Shown: in pieces, positions 11,765-23,130 of the stretch
Numbering within the stretch: the stretch's first letter is position 1
Layout: each line of letters starts with the position of its first letter
Assembly (NCBI RefSeq): GCF_945859685.1
Contig: NC_079147.1
Location: 140,950,645 to 141,014,644, forward strand
Length of the DNA stretch: 64,000 bases
Direction of reading: 5' to 3'
From: Eupeodes corollae
Taxonomy: Eukaryota > Arthropoda > Insecta > Diptera > Syrphidae
Translations under genes and position numbers: made by a program
The notes under the pieces: generated by a model
Told to the model about the DNA's origin: nothing
The model's input: only the letters and a program-made list of their open reading frames with translations
Databases searched by the model: none

Positions 11765-12627
11765 ATGAATCGTCTTACGAGAACAACGCTTGCTAATTAT
11801 TGAATTTTATTATCAAAATGCATTCTCTGTTAAGAAAGTTCATCGCGCGCTTCTTCCATTTTATGGTCAGTTTAATCGACCCACAGAAGTGACTATTCAA
11901 GCTATTGTGACTAAATCTTACACCAAATTTACATTGTTGGACATTAAACCACCAACACTCTAACGTAGAGTGCGAACTGAAGGAATTATCACAGCTGTAT
12001 CGGCCAGCGTTAATGATAACCATCAATTATTATCGTCGCTGGCCGTTCGCAGCTCTGGGCTTCTGTTATTCAACAACGTGGAACGTTTTGCGGAAGGATT
12101 TAGGTGTGATGCCTTTCAAAATACAGCTGGTACAAGAATTGAAGCCGAACGACCTACTGCAACGTAAAATTTTTGGTGAATGGGCTCTTGAAAAGTTGGC
12201 CGAAGATCCCTTTTTTTAACCGAAAAATTGTGTTCAGCGACGAAGCTCAGCAGAATTGTCGTTTTTGAAGTGAATATCAGCCAGAAGCATTGGACCGTAC
12301 TTCTTCAAAGATGATGCGTATCGTAACGTAACTGTGAATGGTGAGCGCTGCCGTGAGCTAATGTCCAACTTTTTTTTTCCCAAAATGCAAGAGCTTGACT
12401 TGCATGACATGTGATTTCATCAAGACGGTGTCACATGCCACACAGCACGCGTAACAATGGACTTGTTGAGAGGCGAGTTCGGTGAACATTTTATTTCACG
12501 TTCGGGAGCGGTCAATTGGCAGCCTAGATCGTACGATTTAACGCCTTTGGACTATTTTTTTTGGGGCTATGTTAAAGCTCATGTCTATACAGACAAGCCC
12601 GATTGTGGAATAAATTGTGTATATTAA
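11765..12627 (+). pseudogene. Decayed DD41D mariner transposase
   Basis: The start MNRLTRTTLANY and later ALLPFYGQFNRPTE-like sequence correspond to the helix-turn-helix N terminus. FKIQLVQELKPNDL at 12114-12160 is the linker, and VFSDEAQQNCRF holds the first aspartate. KMQELDLHDM, FHQDGVTCHTARVTMDL and SYDLTPLDYFFWGYVKAHVY at 12380-12590 hold the second and third. I count 41 residues between the second and third aspartates, the DD41D (rosa-like) spacing. All three aspartates remain, but there are many stops, frameshifts and an internal deletion, and the C terminus is lost after about 12,600. Its lineage differs from the 17-kb copy. Confidence 0.75.
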
Positions 12628-13700
12628 ACATTTCAATTGAAAGGTCAAGTTGTAGATCAATATTTGTGTATGGTAATGGGAATTTATTATTCTACGAATG
12701 AATTTGTTTTAGAAGTAATATTAGTAATTATTTGTTCCGACTATTTAGATCTTAACAATATGTCGATTACTACAATCATGATTCCTCAATGAAATCTTAT
12801 CTTACCTCTAAATAAATAATTTAGGTTACACAACAACTCGTCGAGAACAATGGCCTAGGGTTCTAAAACTTTAAACCGTGTATTTTCAGGGATTAGAATT
12901 ACTCTTGGAGGATTTTTCGCAAGATTCAGTACCTGTAAAACAAACTTATATGCAAAAAAAACAATCACGCTACGGTATCAACCACTGTTTAGTATTCCGA
13001 TGAGGTTTTTCAACGGCGATTATCATTTCTTGACAAGAAAATTTTTGATAAGCAATTGTAAGAGTTATTAGAGACATTCATAATAAGACCAAGCGCGAAT
13101 CCACATGCACTTTTTCGTTAGTTTTGGTCCATAAAAATATAACGAAAAATTGTTTAGACAAAATATAAGTCTGTCTATACGTTACTGGTATCGTAAGGAT
13201 TGTACAATATCTTAATGCACGTTTTATCAAAAATATAGCTGCTGCAAATGTGTGGACTTGGAGATATGTAATTCAAACAGAACGTTTCAACAAGCTTCAC
13301 AAAAATACCTATTCTGTTCTTATTATGTGTGAAGTTTCCTGGTCTCTAAATTAGGTGGCAATTTCCCTGGTCTCTACATTTCATGTTTTGGCATAAGTCA
13401 ATTGTTATTTAAAATCGTGTCCTAAAGTGAATAATCCCTGAGCTCAAGAGTCAAGACGGAGGTCATTTGAATGTTGTCGTTTTTGCACCTAAACTCAAAA
13501 ACCAAATTAATTAGAGCTGTCCAGCTACAAGAGCAAAGTTTATGTTGTATGGCATAGCTTTGCCTAAAAGTAAAACCCTTTCTTTTCTAGACCAAATATA
13601 AGTACTATAAATTACGTCAAACTATAAGAATTACGCATTTTAACATCTCTCTCTCTCTCTTGCATTGCGAGTCGCCCAACCCTCAAGCAATATAAATTAC
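12628..13700. other. Mostly unassigned; degenerate SINE body at 12,805-12,925
   Basis: 12805-12925 retains minus-strand SINE body similarity: an A/T tail, CGTCGAGAACAATGGCCTAG against CGTTGAGAACTAGGGAC in the copy at 10.8 kb, and TTACTCTTGGAG. It lacks the tRNA-like part. A short (TC)n tract lies at about 13646-13662. The rest matches nothing I recognise. Confidence 0.45.
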
Positions 13701-15455
13701 AAATCTCATAAACTCACATAACAAACAAGCTTCATTCATAAACACAAAGACAATTATTAAGTTAAGTCCCCACTCTTCATTTGTTACCTTCAAAACGACA
13801 GGAAGTTGCTGTTCTGCACAGTTTTTTATTTGTATCTTTTCTTCAAGCAACAACGAAAATATATCGCTTTTAATCGTGTGGGCCGGGTTGGATGCACAAA
13901 TATGGCAAAAAGGTGAGAAAAGTCACGGCACCTCATAGCCAAAGTATAGCTTTATGAAGATTGAAGTAGGTAGGTTAGGTTTTTATTTTTGGAGTGGGTG
14001 GTTAAATATTGTGTATACGTATACATATACAAGACCGGTTGCAAGGCATAAGTTAAGAAAAATACTATTAACTTTTGAAACAGAAATCTATGAATGAAAT
14101 CGAGTTAAAACGCGCCAAAAATTCATTCAGCTAGCAGCTGGTCAGAAAGCTCGAGAACCGAAGCACACATTTTCTAAAGGTCACATCACAATAAAAGTGA
14201 CAATCGGTGGCGCGTTGTGGCGCACTTGATTTAAATTCGCTTCAAAAACTCCACATTACGTGCTTCGATTTAGTGGATCTGATTTGAATCGGCATTAATC
14301 TTTAGTGTTGGCGTTTTTGATTTCTAAATCGTTTTGACAATGAACATTCAAACGCATCCGATACAATGTGTGTAGGTTGCGTAAAATAGCAATAAAATAA
14401 AAGCCCAATACACTGTGCCAACTGTGATGCAATATGTCTTGTAAAAAAAATAGATACTCTTGAGGTTAATGCAGCTTGAAGACACAAGTTTGGACTTTTT
14501 TTTGTCAATCATTCCTGAATCTATGAATGAAACTGTCATCGACAAAAATGCATTACGTTGTGAGTCTTGAATCGGAGTCGATGTCAGTAGTTTTTTTTCG
14601 GAAAAGTCTTCACTTTCATTCATGAATAAAGTGATTTATCTTTGCAACATGTATGAATGAATGAATGAATGGGTTATAAAATGGGAATATAGTGAGACGA
14701 CTGTTTCAGCATATTGGCTTGACAATATGCAGATTGTGATCGAATATGGAAATCAGTTTGGTTCAAGGTACTCAAGTCTTAACTGCTTGAGTGTTTTTCT
14801 GCCTTTGTTGCATTTGGTGTTAGTGTCTTAGAAATGCAGGTCCGGATACATTAATGTTTCATTTCAGCCTTTGAATTCAATTTATTTATACTAATCCGAA
14901 AGGTTAATTTTCTACGGACTTAAGAATTTCTCATATTATCAGAAAAAAAGGTTGTTTATTACTCAGAGGAAAGGTATCTACGACACTTATAAAGAATATT
15001 TTTTAGACGTCTGGTTTTGAATCTGCAAAACCATTTTTGGAGATTGTCTTTTTGACACCTGTCACTTCTTGAAATTCAGTTTTATTTTCACTAAGTTCGC
15101 TTTAAAAGCCATTTTACAGGGTTTCGGCTTTAACGGTTATGGTTTAAATAAATACAAAAATTGCATTTTCAAGGTCTGAAACTATTGTGTCCTAATCTTT
15201 CAACTGGCTCCAAAAGCAAATCTAATGGTCGTTGTGGCCAATTGTATAATTACCTTTTCGAGATACCCCATCATCAGGAATTTGTTCAAGCAATTTTGAG
15301 ATGGTTTTGTTGCTTGTCTTGATATTTTGTGAAAAAGAAAGAAATCTTCAAATTGTGGTCATAAAGAATTCTTTATCCTAAATATATAAGTGACTACCAA
15401 TCACATTGTCATCGCGAACGACAAGAATTTTGTTTGGCGCAAGCAACCAAAACCG
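13701..15455. other. Unassigned; weak exon-like segment and GAAT-type microsatellite
   Basis: TTTATTTGTATCTTTTCTTC followed by AAG at about 13830-13850 resembles a 3' splice site, and CAAAAAG|GTGAGA near 13911 a donor. The ~64-bp interval between them is open in two frames and codes for nothing recognisable. An (ATGA)n tract lies near 14653-14670. No other feature was seen. Confidence 0.25.
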
Positions 15456-15459
15456 GTTC

Positions 15460-16626
15460 TCCTAATTCACTCTATCATTCCAGTCCCGTTTGGATACATT
15501 ATCACTGAACCGAATGAACCTTTCTCCGTCTTGTGCCAGTACTCGACTGTACGGGAGTGGCTGGTTTACGGTTCTTTGTCTGACGTGGTAGATTAGCGGA
15601 ACTGACAATGTGTCTTGTATTAGACCGCACCTATCTAAGAAGCGGAACACCTATGGTGGATTTAGGTCACTCAAGCGTGGACTTCCAAAGTATTTGTCGT
15701 TCAGATAAAACGCCCCGAAAATCAAATTGTTATTCAAAGTCAAAGGCCTCGCAATTTTACTTCGAACGATTTCTATCACCAAATTGTAAATTCTGTTTTT
15801 TGGAGCCCCGTAAGTTAGAGTAAGAAGAGTCGGCTGGTTGATGTAGGTCTTGCACCAATTCTTGCACATATCTTTCGTAGCCCCATCCAACGTTGTCCGC
15901 AACAAAATTGTCTCTGACTTCTCACTGCTTATTTTCAGTTTTCAGTTGTCACAAAATCGCTGAATCTTGTCGAAATCATGCTGTAGAAGAATTCTAATAA
16001 CCTTTCGAGTCGTTATAGATCATCGGCGAACACCATTGGCTTATTTTGACTATCAGTTGATAACGATGAAGTGAATTGGCGAATTAGGGCTCCCTGTTGA
16101 AGACTATTTTTAATACTGAATGTTATCAAAGAAGTTCCATTTCAACTCTTTCTACCTTTAAACATATCTTAAAATCAGAGCCCTATTAATGATCTTAAAA
16201 CATTGCTGATAATCGGAAAAAGCTGTGCCTGGTTAAAGTTTTCCTTTCTGGTTAAAGTTGTTCTTTCTCTTTGTCGGTGACAATAAACCAGCATTGTTGA
16301 AGTGTGGTATAAATGTAAATTTCCCTAATCGGTTAACGTTTTTGAATAGCTTTGGATGTACGCATGCCTGCTTTAGGTCTTTGTTTTTTATTTTTATTGA
16401 AAAAAAAACTTGATCCCGTTTGCTCGACGTTTAAGAAACTTGCCAAAAAATCGTCACTGCAACGCTTGGAACCAAGGTTCACAGATCGGCATCGTGTCAT
16501 TTTATTTCGAAGGTAAAAGTAATAAAGTAAGGTTTTTTTCCAGGTCGTTCTCATCGTCAAAGATGCCTTCTCAAGATCTATTTGCACTGTCATAAGAACG
16601 TCTCTGTTCTCTGGAGTTTCAGACAC
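15460..16626 (-). pseudogene. Jockey-like RT fragment (palm to C terminus)
   Basis: On the minus strand from 16626: VQIDLEKAS (RT motif A, normally DLEKAFD), then GIPKLFKN, and LQQGALIRQF followed by MVFADDL (motif B region and the ADD box near 16040). Then come FDKIQRFCDN, KLKISSEKSETILLRTTL and DMCKNW, and finally IFGAFYLNDKYF and CGLIQDTLSVPLIYH at the C terminus. The order fits a full RT domain and tail of a Jockey-like family seen in flies. It differs from J1 and from the 61.5-kb element in wording. Several stops and frameshifts show that it is dead. Confidence 0.7.
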
Positions 16627-16734
16627 GGATGGTCATTTTTATTTTTTTCCAGCATCTGCAGTTAATTCTGAAGAACATACTCTTGTCACTGGAATTAACT
16701 TACCGAATCTTGTTGTCTCAGTACTTGTTACTTT

Positions 16735-17023
16735 ATAACATGTTGTCTAATGGGGAAACAAAACCGTGTAGAATTTAATGCTTCTGTCGTTAAAGCGTAA
16801 CACACCCCTGATGCCGCTATCTATGAGTGGCAATTGCATTCAGGAAACTAATCAACTGTCAGTGCTCGGTATGTGTACCAAAGACCTTATGGAAAGATCA
16901 TATATTTGATATTGCCAAAAATGTTCCAGGTTACTTAGGATTTCTCCGACGGTACAAGAAATTTTCCCACCCTTCTGATCTGTCTGAAATATTACAAGCC
17001 TACATCAGTCCAAAGCTTGAATA
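16735..17023 (+). pseudogene. J1 Jockey RT thumb fragment, left of mariner
   Basis: Translation gives WGNKNRVEFNAS, then LWKDHIFDIAKNVPGYLGFL and RRYKKFSHPSDLSEILQAYI followed by SPKLEY. It is collinear with the J1 copy at 2681-3106. The sequence breaks inside the conserved LEYNSH motif exactly where the mariner begins and resumes at 18273. Confidence 0.75.
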
Positions 17024-17025
17024 TA

Positions 17026-18270
17026 AAGGGTGTCCCAAAATTAACGCAAGATTTGAATTTGCCGCCATTTGTGCAGTGAAGTGTTGGCAACCCTGAAAAA
17101 AAGCAATTTGACAGCTAACAGTATAGGGTTATTAAAAATGGAGCGTTACACGTTACAGAACAACGTGTCTTCATTATTAGAGAATATTTCAAAATAGTAA
17201 AAGCTTGGGGGCTGCAGTTCGAAAATTTCATACAAAATATGGTGGGAATAGTGTTTTAACTTCGTCAACTGTGAAGAGATTAATTGAAAAATTCATGGAG
17301 ACTGGATCCGTTGGAGACGCCAAACACACTGGTCGTCCAAAAACAAGCCGTTTAAATGTGAATGTCGAAGCAGTGCGTGAGAGTGTTGCTGACAATCCAG
17401 GAACCTCGATTCGACGTCGTGGATAAGAATTGCAAATTTCAAGAACCTCTCTACAGCGTATACTCACCAAAGATGTGTGTCTTCATGCTTACAAAATTCA
17501 ATTAACACAACAATTGAAGCCTAAAGACCATGGACAGAGAAGTGAGTTCGTTGAATGGATTATTGAACATCAACAAATGGACCCTGATTTTTCGAGCAAA
17601 ATCATCCTATGCGATGAAACACATTTTCATCTTGAAGGCTTTGTCAATCGCCAAAATTGCCGCATTTGGGGTTCGGAGAACCCACATGTGATTGTAGAAA
17701 AACAAATGCATCCACAACGCGTGAGTGTATGGTGTGGATTTTGGGCTGGAGGCATAATTGGGCCATATTTTTTTTGAAAATGATGCTGGTCAAGCAGTGA
17801 CTGTCATTGTCGATATTGCGACATGATTACACAGTTCTTTCTGCCAAAATTGGATGATATTGATGTGTCCAATATGTGGTTTCAGCAAGACGGTGCCACA
17901 TGTCATACAGCCCGTGAAACAATTCAATTACTGCATGCGACATTTCCAGGTCGTGTACTCTCTCGTTTCGGTGATCAAAATTGGCCTCCTAGATCGTGTG
18001 ATTTAACACCATTAGACTGCTTTTTATGGGGTTATTTGAAATCACAAGTCTATGTCAACAAGCCCACAACCACCCGTGCATTAAAGGAGGAGATTCAACG
18101 CTGCATCAGCGAAATTCAGCCACATTTATGCAGAATGGTCATGGAAAAATTCAACAACATACATAACCCATCCTATGTACTTTACGAGTCAATAAAAATA
18201 TAACTATCAAAAGACTAAAAACGGCGTTTTCTATTTAATTCAAATCTTGCGTTAATTTTAGCACACCCTT
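17026..18270 (+). mobile_element. DD41D mariner element with complete terminal inverted repeats
   Basis: The element is 1,245 bp, bounded by TA at 17024-17025 and 18271-18272. The left end is AAGGGTGTCCCAAAAT continuing TAACGCAAGATTTGAATT. The right end, inverted, is AAGGGTGTGCTAAAAT with the same continuation: about 34-bp terminal repeats with two mismatches. It sits inside a J1 RT fragment, and removing it with one TA restores the J1 reading frame across the joint. This is a textbook Tc1/mariner insertion and the best-preserved DNA transposon in the window. Confidence 0.92.
17138..18203 (+). pseudogene. Mariner (rosa-like, DD41D) transposase, frameshifted
   Basis: The protein should start MERYTLQ at 17138, but a one-base lesion shifts the frame almost at once. 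The HTH part then reads VRKFHTKYGGNSVLTSSTVK and GRPKTSR (17205-17426), with a nonsense TAA at 17424. ILCDETHFHLEGFVNRQNC carries the first catalytic aspartate, QQDGATCHTARETIQL the second and LTPLDCFLWGYLKSQVY the third. I count 41 residues between the last two. An extra T in the run at 17768-17775 breaks PYFFEND, and a further base is lost before RYCDMITQFF. Overall length fits ~345 codons. The element needs transposase supplied from elsewhere. Confidence 0.88.
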
Positions 18271-18272
18271 TA

Positions 18273-18395
18273 ATTCGCACATCTGGGCAGGTGCCCTCTT
18301 TAAATCTCTTGGATATAGTTCATAAAATAGGCCTTAAAAATATTAGGTGATAAAACTGTTTTTCTAACTCTTGCGCTTTATATTTTGAGTCCCTG
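18273..18395 (+). pseudogene. J1 Jockey fragment, right of mariner
   Basis: It continues J1 across the mariner insertion: NSHIWAGALFKSL, then LLDIVHKIGLKN after a frame change, corresponding to NSHFWAGAPATYLSLLDSI in the 2.7-kb copy. It decays beyond recognition after about 18,395. Confidence 0.65.
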
Positions 18396-20159
18396 TAAAT
18401 TAAAAAAAAAATTACTTATCGATATATTTATGTATATTACCGACTTCAGAGTCCTAATCTCCAGGTCGTTTGTGTCTATAAAATTTTTGCTTACAAGTCA
18501 TACGTTCTAACCATCACGCTCCAGGTACTTGTGTAATTTCATTTTGGGATGTCTAATTCCGAAACCTGAGTTTTCGTCAACATTCCGATACGCACGGTTT
18601 CGATAAATTACATTACTTGCAATGTCAAAAGATCAATTTTGCTCCTCATTTTCGCTACTACTGCTAAAAAGGTTCATTACAAACGACGCAAAAGTGCTTT
18701 AGTTTTGCAAACTGGTAACAGCAAAATTTTCACCATTATTTAAACAATTTCTACGCATTATTAAATTATGTTTCGTTTAATGTCACAAAATGACAATTTC
18801 AAAGTGACATCTGCCAAAATAGAAACCTATTATTGAAGAACTCTAAATTATTTAACTTTTTTTAGCCAAAACAACAAAAATAAGTAATTTATATTTTTGG
18901 TTGAGCTGTGTTTGTATGAAAACATTATTTATATCAAAAATCGAAGGTTTTGAATGGTACCAGAAGGGAATTTCTGTCTTTCTAAGAAAAATGGCTTTGC
19001 TTTAGTATTCCTTTTAAGATCTTGATCGTTTAATATATGTAAGTTTTGATAGAAGCTTGACTCACTTAATCTTTCAATTTGCCCCATCACCGACTTCATG
19101 TGATTCATTCTGTTTTAAATCCGCAAATAGTAAAAGTTAACTTAAAATTTACCATAAATAGATGAATTTCTTGGAAATTCAAGTAATATTATAAGAATTC
19201 ACATTTTAAGAGAGCCAGGTGATGTTTAGCTCTTTTGGATCCATGATTCTTCAACTTATACTTAGGTTGGGTATATGTAAATCTTCCCACGCACAATATC
19301 CATGCTGAGATGAAGAAGATTATAAGAAGGTAGGTTGATAATATGAGGTTTTGCATTATAGAAAAACAATAATTAGTCTCGACATACATTCCCCCCTAAA
19401 GATAGTTTATCTATTTGGCGGTAATTTTTACTTCGTTTTTTCAAGTTATACAGTTCGAAAAATCATTAATAAGAATTAACATCAAAAATATTCTATCAAA
19501 AAAATGTACATACCTACTTGTATGTATGCATATGATAGAAATATTTAAACCTGAGAAAAAGGACGTGTTGCAGGACACTACGTGCGCTCTTCATGGGTAA
19601 TCCTTGCACTCACTGAGGTTAAAGAAAAACAAACGATGATTAATGATTTATCATAACCTTAACAGTAAACTACACAAATACACATAACAATATTAGAGAA
19701 AACAAAAAGGCGGTATCCTGTGTGAACATTTTGTTCTTTTGTTAAATAGGTTTAGGTCAATCATAAACCGATAGCATGCAAAATGCCTACAACAAAAGGA
19801 TATTACATTAGGACACTAAAATAAAAGATTCCGATAGAAATCTTAGTGATGCTACCTCACTACTCACTTGTAGGTAGGTTCTAGATATGTAGGTAACTAA
19901 ATTTTATACATTGTGGTTGGTTATTTTCGACATCAATCAAAACTGAATTGTTGTAACTTTGTATTGCAGTAAACCTTTAATATTTGATTACTAACTAAGC
20001 TGCATTCTATTGGCACAAGCTGTGCAAAAATTGTGTGACGAAATGTCATAATTTATCTGAAGAGAAGAATGTGACGTAAAGAAAAGATGTGGTATTTGAA
20101 CATGATTTAAGCTAATGTCATCATTATAAGACAGAAAGGAAGCGGTACCAAAATGGAAA
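18396..20159. other. AT-rich sequence, nothing recognised
   Basis: The frames at 19189-19389 and 19415-19600 are low-complexity and resemble nothing. No member of the window's repeat families was noticed here. Confidence 0.45.
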
Positions 20160-21166
20160 AGAAGAGGCTTTGATGCGGTCCACACCGATAACTCCCCATA
20201 CCGTGTGCGATTTGTCTGGCTTAAAAGGTCGGTAGGATTTCGTGTTTCGTTAAAAAAGTTGTTCGTTGAATTATTCTAAAAAAAATAAAATTACCAAAAA
20301 AATTTCAAAATCTGTTTTAGTCGAAGACCAATTTTAGTTGACTTTGCGTACTATTTTTTGTAGGTTTTAATATGTCAAATTGATTTTACTGAAAATTTAA
20401 ACGAATATTGAAAATAATATTTCCCATAGGATAAAATTAATTTGAAGCAAATATCTCAATTTTTTAAGAGATATTTGAGTCTAAAATCAATTTTTACCAC
20501 ATTTTTGTAATGTTTTTTTTTAGGTTTTTATTTTTTTGTAAAAAAAACTGTGAATTCGATTTTTCTCAAAATTTTACTGAATGTTGGCTCCAAACTAATT
20601 TAATCTAATACAAAATATTGTTTTCAACATCCCAATTTTTTAAAAAGATGTTAAGGGTCGTAAATAAATTTTTATAAACTTTTAGTCTTTTTTTTCAGGT
20701 TTTTTATTTTTTACAAAAAAAACTGTCAATCCGATTTTTGCCAAAATTTTGGCAATTTATTTGGAAATAAATTTATTTTTTCTTCGTACAAATTTTCGAG
20801 GTAACAGTTAATTTTTTTTTGATTTATAAAAAATGTTAATTAGTTTTTTTTTCAAAATTATACTTGTTCGGTATCACGTTACAATATGTAATACGAAATT
20901 CAATTCAAGCCGATATGGTTATGGGTTCGTGAGATATTTTTAGTTATTTAACCAAAATTTCACCTTTATTCAAAATTGTTATGGTAAAAAAATCACACAC
21001 GCAATTTTTTTCGAGAGTCGATATATCTTCTGATTCTTGAGCTATGGACGTACGGGTGTACGAACGTACGTACACATGCACGCACAGAAATCTCTCTAAA
21101 AATCTTGTATTTCAATTTTCAATTCGACAAATCGGACCTATTACAATAACTTTCTATGAGAAGTTA
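20160..21166 (+). repeat. Repeat family A, copy 2
   Basis: It begins AGAGGCTTTGATGCGGTCCA followed by CACCGATAACTCCCCAT. Monomers of the TTTTACCA...GTTTTTATTTTTTGTAAAAAA type follow, then TATCACGTTACAATATG and TTATGGTAAAAAAATC, and the copy ends GGACCTATTACAATAACTTT with CTATGAGAAGTTAA. Orientation is opposite to copy 1. A cluster of CGTACG-type sequence at 21050-21070 is shared with copies 1, 3 and 6. No coding capacity. Confidence 0.75.
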
Positions 21167-21589
21167 ACAACGAATTATTTGAAACTTCTTAGTTACCTAT
21201 TGTTTGAATTTTTTATTGTGCAATATTGAACTTCAAGATGTTGTACAGGTGTAGAATTCAAATTCGTTTTGGTTTTTTTTCGAACATTTAGCAAACCAGG
21301 AATCAGTTGCTGGCTAAAATGTATTATAAACGAAGTCTGTAAGGTAATAGAAAGAACTCTAAAAGCTTATTTTTGGGAAAAAAAGATGACCATGGTTCTG
21401 AGGCTTACAAAACCTATTGGAATAGGAAATGTTAGCCTATTGACATGTTACAAGTTTTTGATAACACGTGTATGAATTATTTTATTTTTCGTTTCTTGTT
21501 GCATAAATTCAGCATTGGTTCTTACAGCCAATTTAATTATTTGCTATTAGAAGCTTTTTATGTAAACATTTTAAAGCATAGAAATAGAT
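21167..21589. other. Unassigned AT-rich spacer
   Basis: Nothing recognised. The open frames at 21269-21475 and 21445-21675 are AT-rich and show no family similarity. Confidence 0.4.
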
Positions 21590-21870
21590 CAGTAAGTAAA
21601 AAAGTGGTTCGGACGTATTTCTGTCGATTTTTCAACTTTAACAAAATGTTGATAACAATATTTTGTGTGAGATAAACAATTTTTAAGTCAAGATTTTTGT
21701 TTGTTTTTATTGTACTTGAATCAAAAAATATTTCGTTGGTTTTGGTATTTGTAAAAAAAAAAGTTGTCCGTTGAATTTTTCTAATAATTTTAGCAATAAT
21801 GTTTTGGACATTATAAAATAAGCTTGATTTCAATATCTGTTCCCAAAATTTTTACTCGAAAACCAAATTC
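21590..21870 (+). repeat. Repeat family A, partial
   Basis: It contains family A monomer wording: GTTGATAACAATATTTTGTG, then TTGTAAAAAAAAAAGTTGTC and TTGAATTTTTCTAATAATTT. No terminal motif is present, so it is a decayed internal piece. Confidence 0.5.
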
Positions 21871-21986
21871 CATCAATTTTAGCAGAATTTTTTTGTTTGA
21901 AAGTTCTTGTTAATTTTCATCTATTTTCGAAATATTTGAAGCGAGCATCCGTTTTTATCAATTTTTCAATTTGTATTTGTTCGTAG

Positions 21987-22880
21987 CAGGGATTTAGCGA
22001 ATATTCGCATCCGCATCCGCAATTGCGGATTATTCGCAATAATTCCAACATCAGCATCCGCGTCCGTATAAACTGATGCGGAGTTTGTTGCGGATGCGGA
22101 TGTTTTTTAACACATTTTTTCAAATTCAAAAATAGCAACAGCACGGCATACTATACCATAATTAATAAAAACGACCCTTTCACCCTAGTAAAAATTTTAA
22201 ATTAAAAATTCTCGGTCCCAAGTAGGCGACGACAAAAGCAACAACAAGTCATATGCGACGGTCACAGATTTGAGGATATAAAAGCTCTTACTAAGGGGCC
22301 GAGGACACAGTTTATTTTTATAAACTAAGTGAAAAAGTGATACAAATACAGAACATAAATGTCACCACCAACAAAAAGCAGCATCTGGATCTATTTTATT
22401 TAAATAATAATGATCCTGATAAGTCCGAATCCAAAATATGTCGTAAAACATACTCACGAAAAGGACTCACGACTTCTTCGTTGAAAAACCACTTGAAGTC
22501 AAAGCACCCAGAAGAGTTTGTTTCATTGGAGAGCGCCAACAATGAAAATCTTTTTTTACAAAAAGAAAGAAGATGCAGGTATAATATTTTTTTATAAACA
22601 TAAAGCAAAGGCTTGCTTCAGAAGCGATATGGAAATGATGCTAGATTCATCAACTGAAGGTGAAGGAGATTCTGATAACGCTAGTCACGAAGAGCTTATC
22701 CGAAGGGAGTTAGCATGTTAACGAAATAAATAAAGACTGGAATTGGATAATAATTCACTTGATTGGTGGAAAGTCCATCAAACAGACTTTAAAAGGCTCT
22801 CTAAAGTTGCACTGATGTATTTATCACTTCCACCAGCCAGTGAAAAAATGAATGTATGGGTTTCAAAATGATTTCTTTCT
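21987..22880 (+). mobile_element. hAT element remnant, left end preserved
   Basis: The left end CAGGGATTTAGCGAATATTC fits a hAT-type terminal repeat, followed by repeated GCATCCGCATCCGC / GCGGATGCGGATG motifs at 22008-22100, typical of subterminal transposase-binding arrays. TATAAAAG at 22277-22284 with ACACAG 25-30 bp downstream could be the transposase promoter. No matching right end was found before the family A fragment at 22935, so the 3' end is lost and no target duplication can be read. Confidence 0.65.
22337..22860 (+). pseudogene. hAT transposase, BED finger plus C-terminal fragment
   Basis: Residues from about 22390 read FYLNNNDPDKSESKICRKTY, then LTTSSLKNHLKSKHPEEF: a BED zinc finger in which the first metal-binding Cys of CxxC is replaced by Ser, with HLKSKH supplying the histidines. 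Two short frames later, LDWWKVHQTDF followed by RLSKVALMYLSLPPASE at 22740-22845 is the start of the hAT C-terminal dimerisation domain (usually ..PSSERVFS). The RNase H-like catalytic core between them is deleted. Domesticated BED proteins are the alternative, but the stops and missing core argue for a dead copy. Confidence 0.7.
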
Positions 22881-22934
22881 ATGCCTAAATTTTGTTGTTA
22901 ACCTAAAATAATTGAAAATATCAAAACTATATTT

Positions 22935-23130
22935 TATATATAGGAACAAAATTCAAAAAAGTTACTCAAATTGATAAAAATTGGTATTTGACTAAAAGTC
23001 TCGGTAACTTTAACAGTTCTTGAAATAAAACTTATTTTTTCGTAGGCAAAATATTGTTGCTAACGTTTAGTAAATGTTTTTGAAAAATTTCATTAACAAC
23101 TTTTTTTACAAAACATCTAAATCTTCAAAA
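22935..23130 (+). repeat. Repeat family A, partial
   Basis: CAAATTGATAAAAATTGGTA, GACTAAAAGTCTCGGTAA and AAAAATTTCATTAACAACTT match the distal part of family A copies 1 and 3. It lies just right of the hAT remnant. Confidence 0.5.

Noticed and set aside
22337..22597. Host BED-domain gene
   Set aside because: A hAT left terminus lies just upstream, the first zinc ligand is lost, and a hAT C-terminal piece follows; it is most simply a dead transposase.
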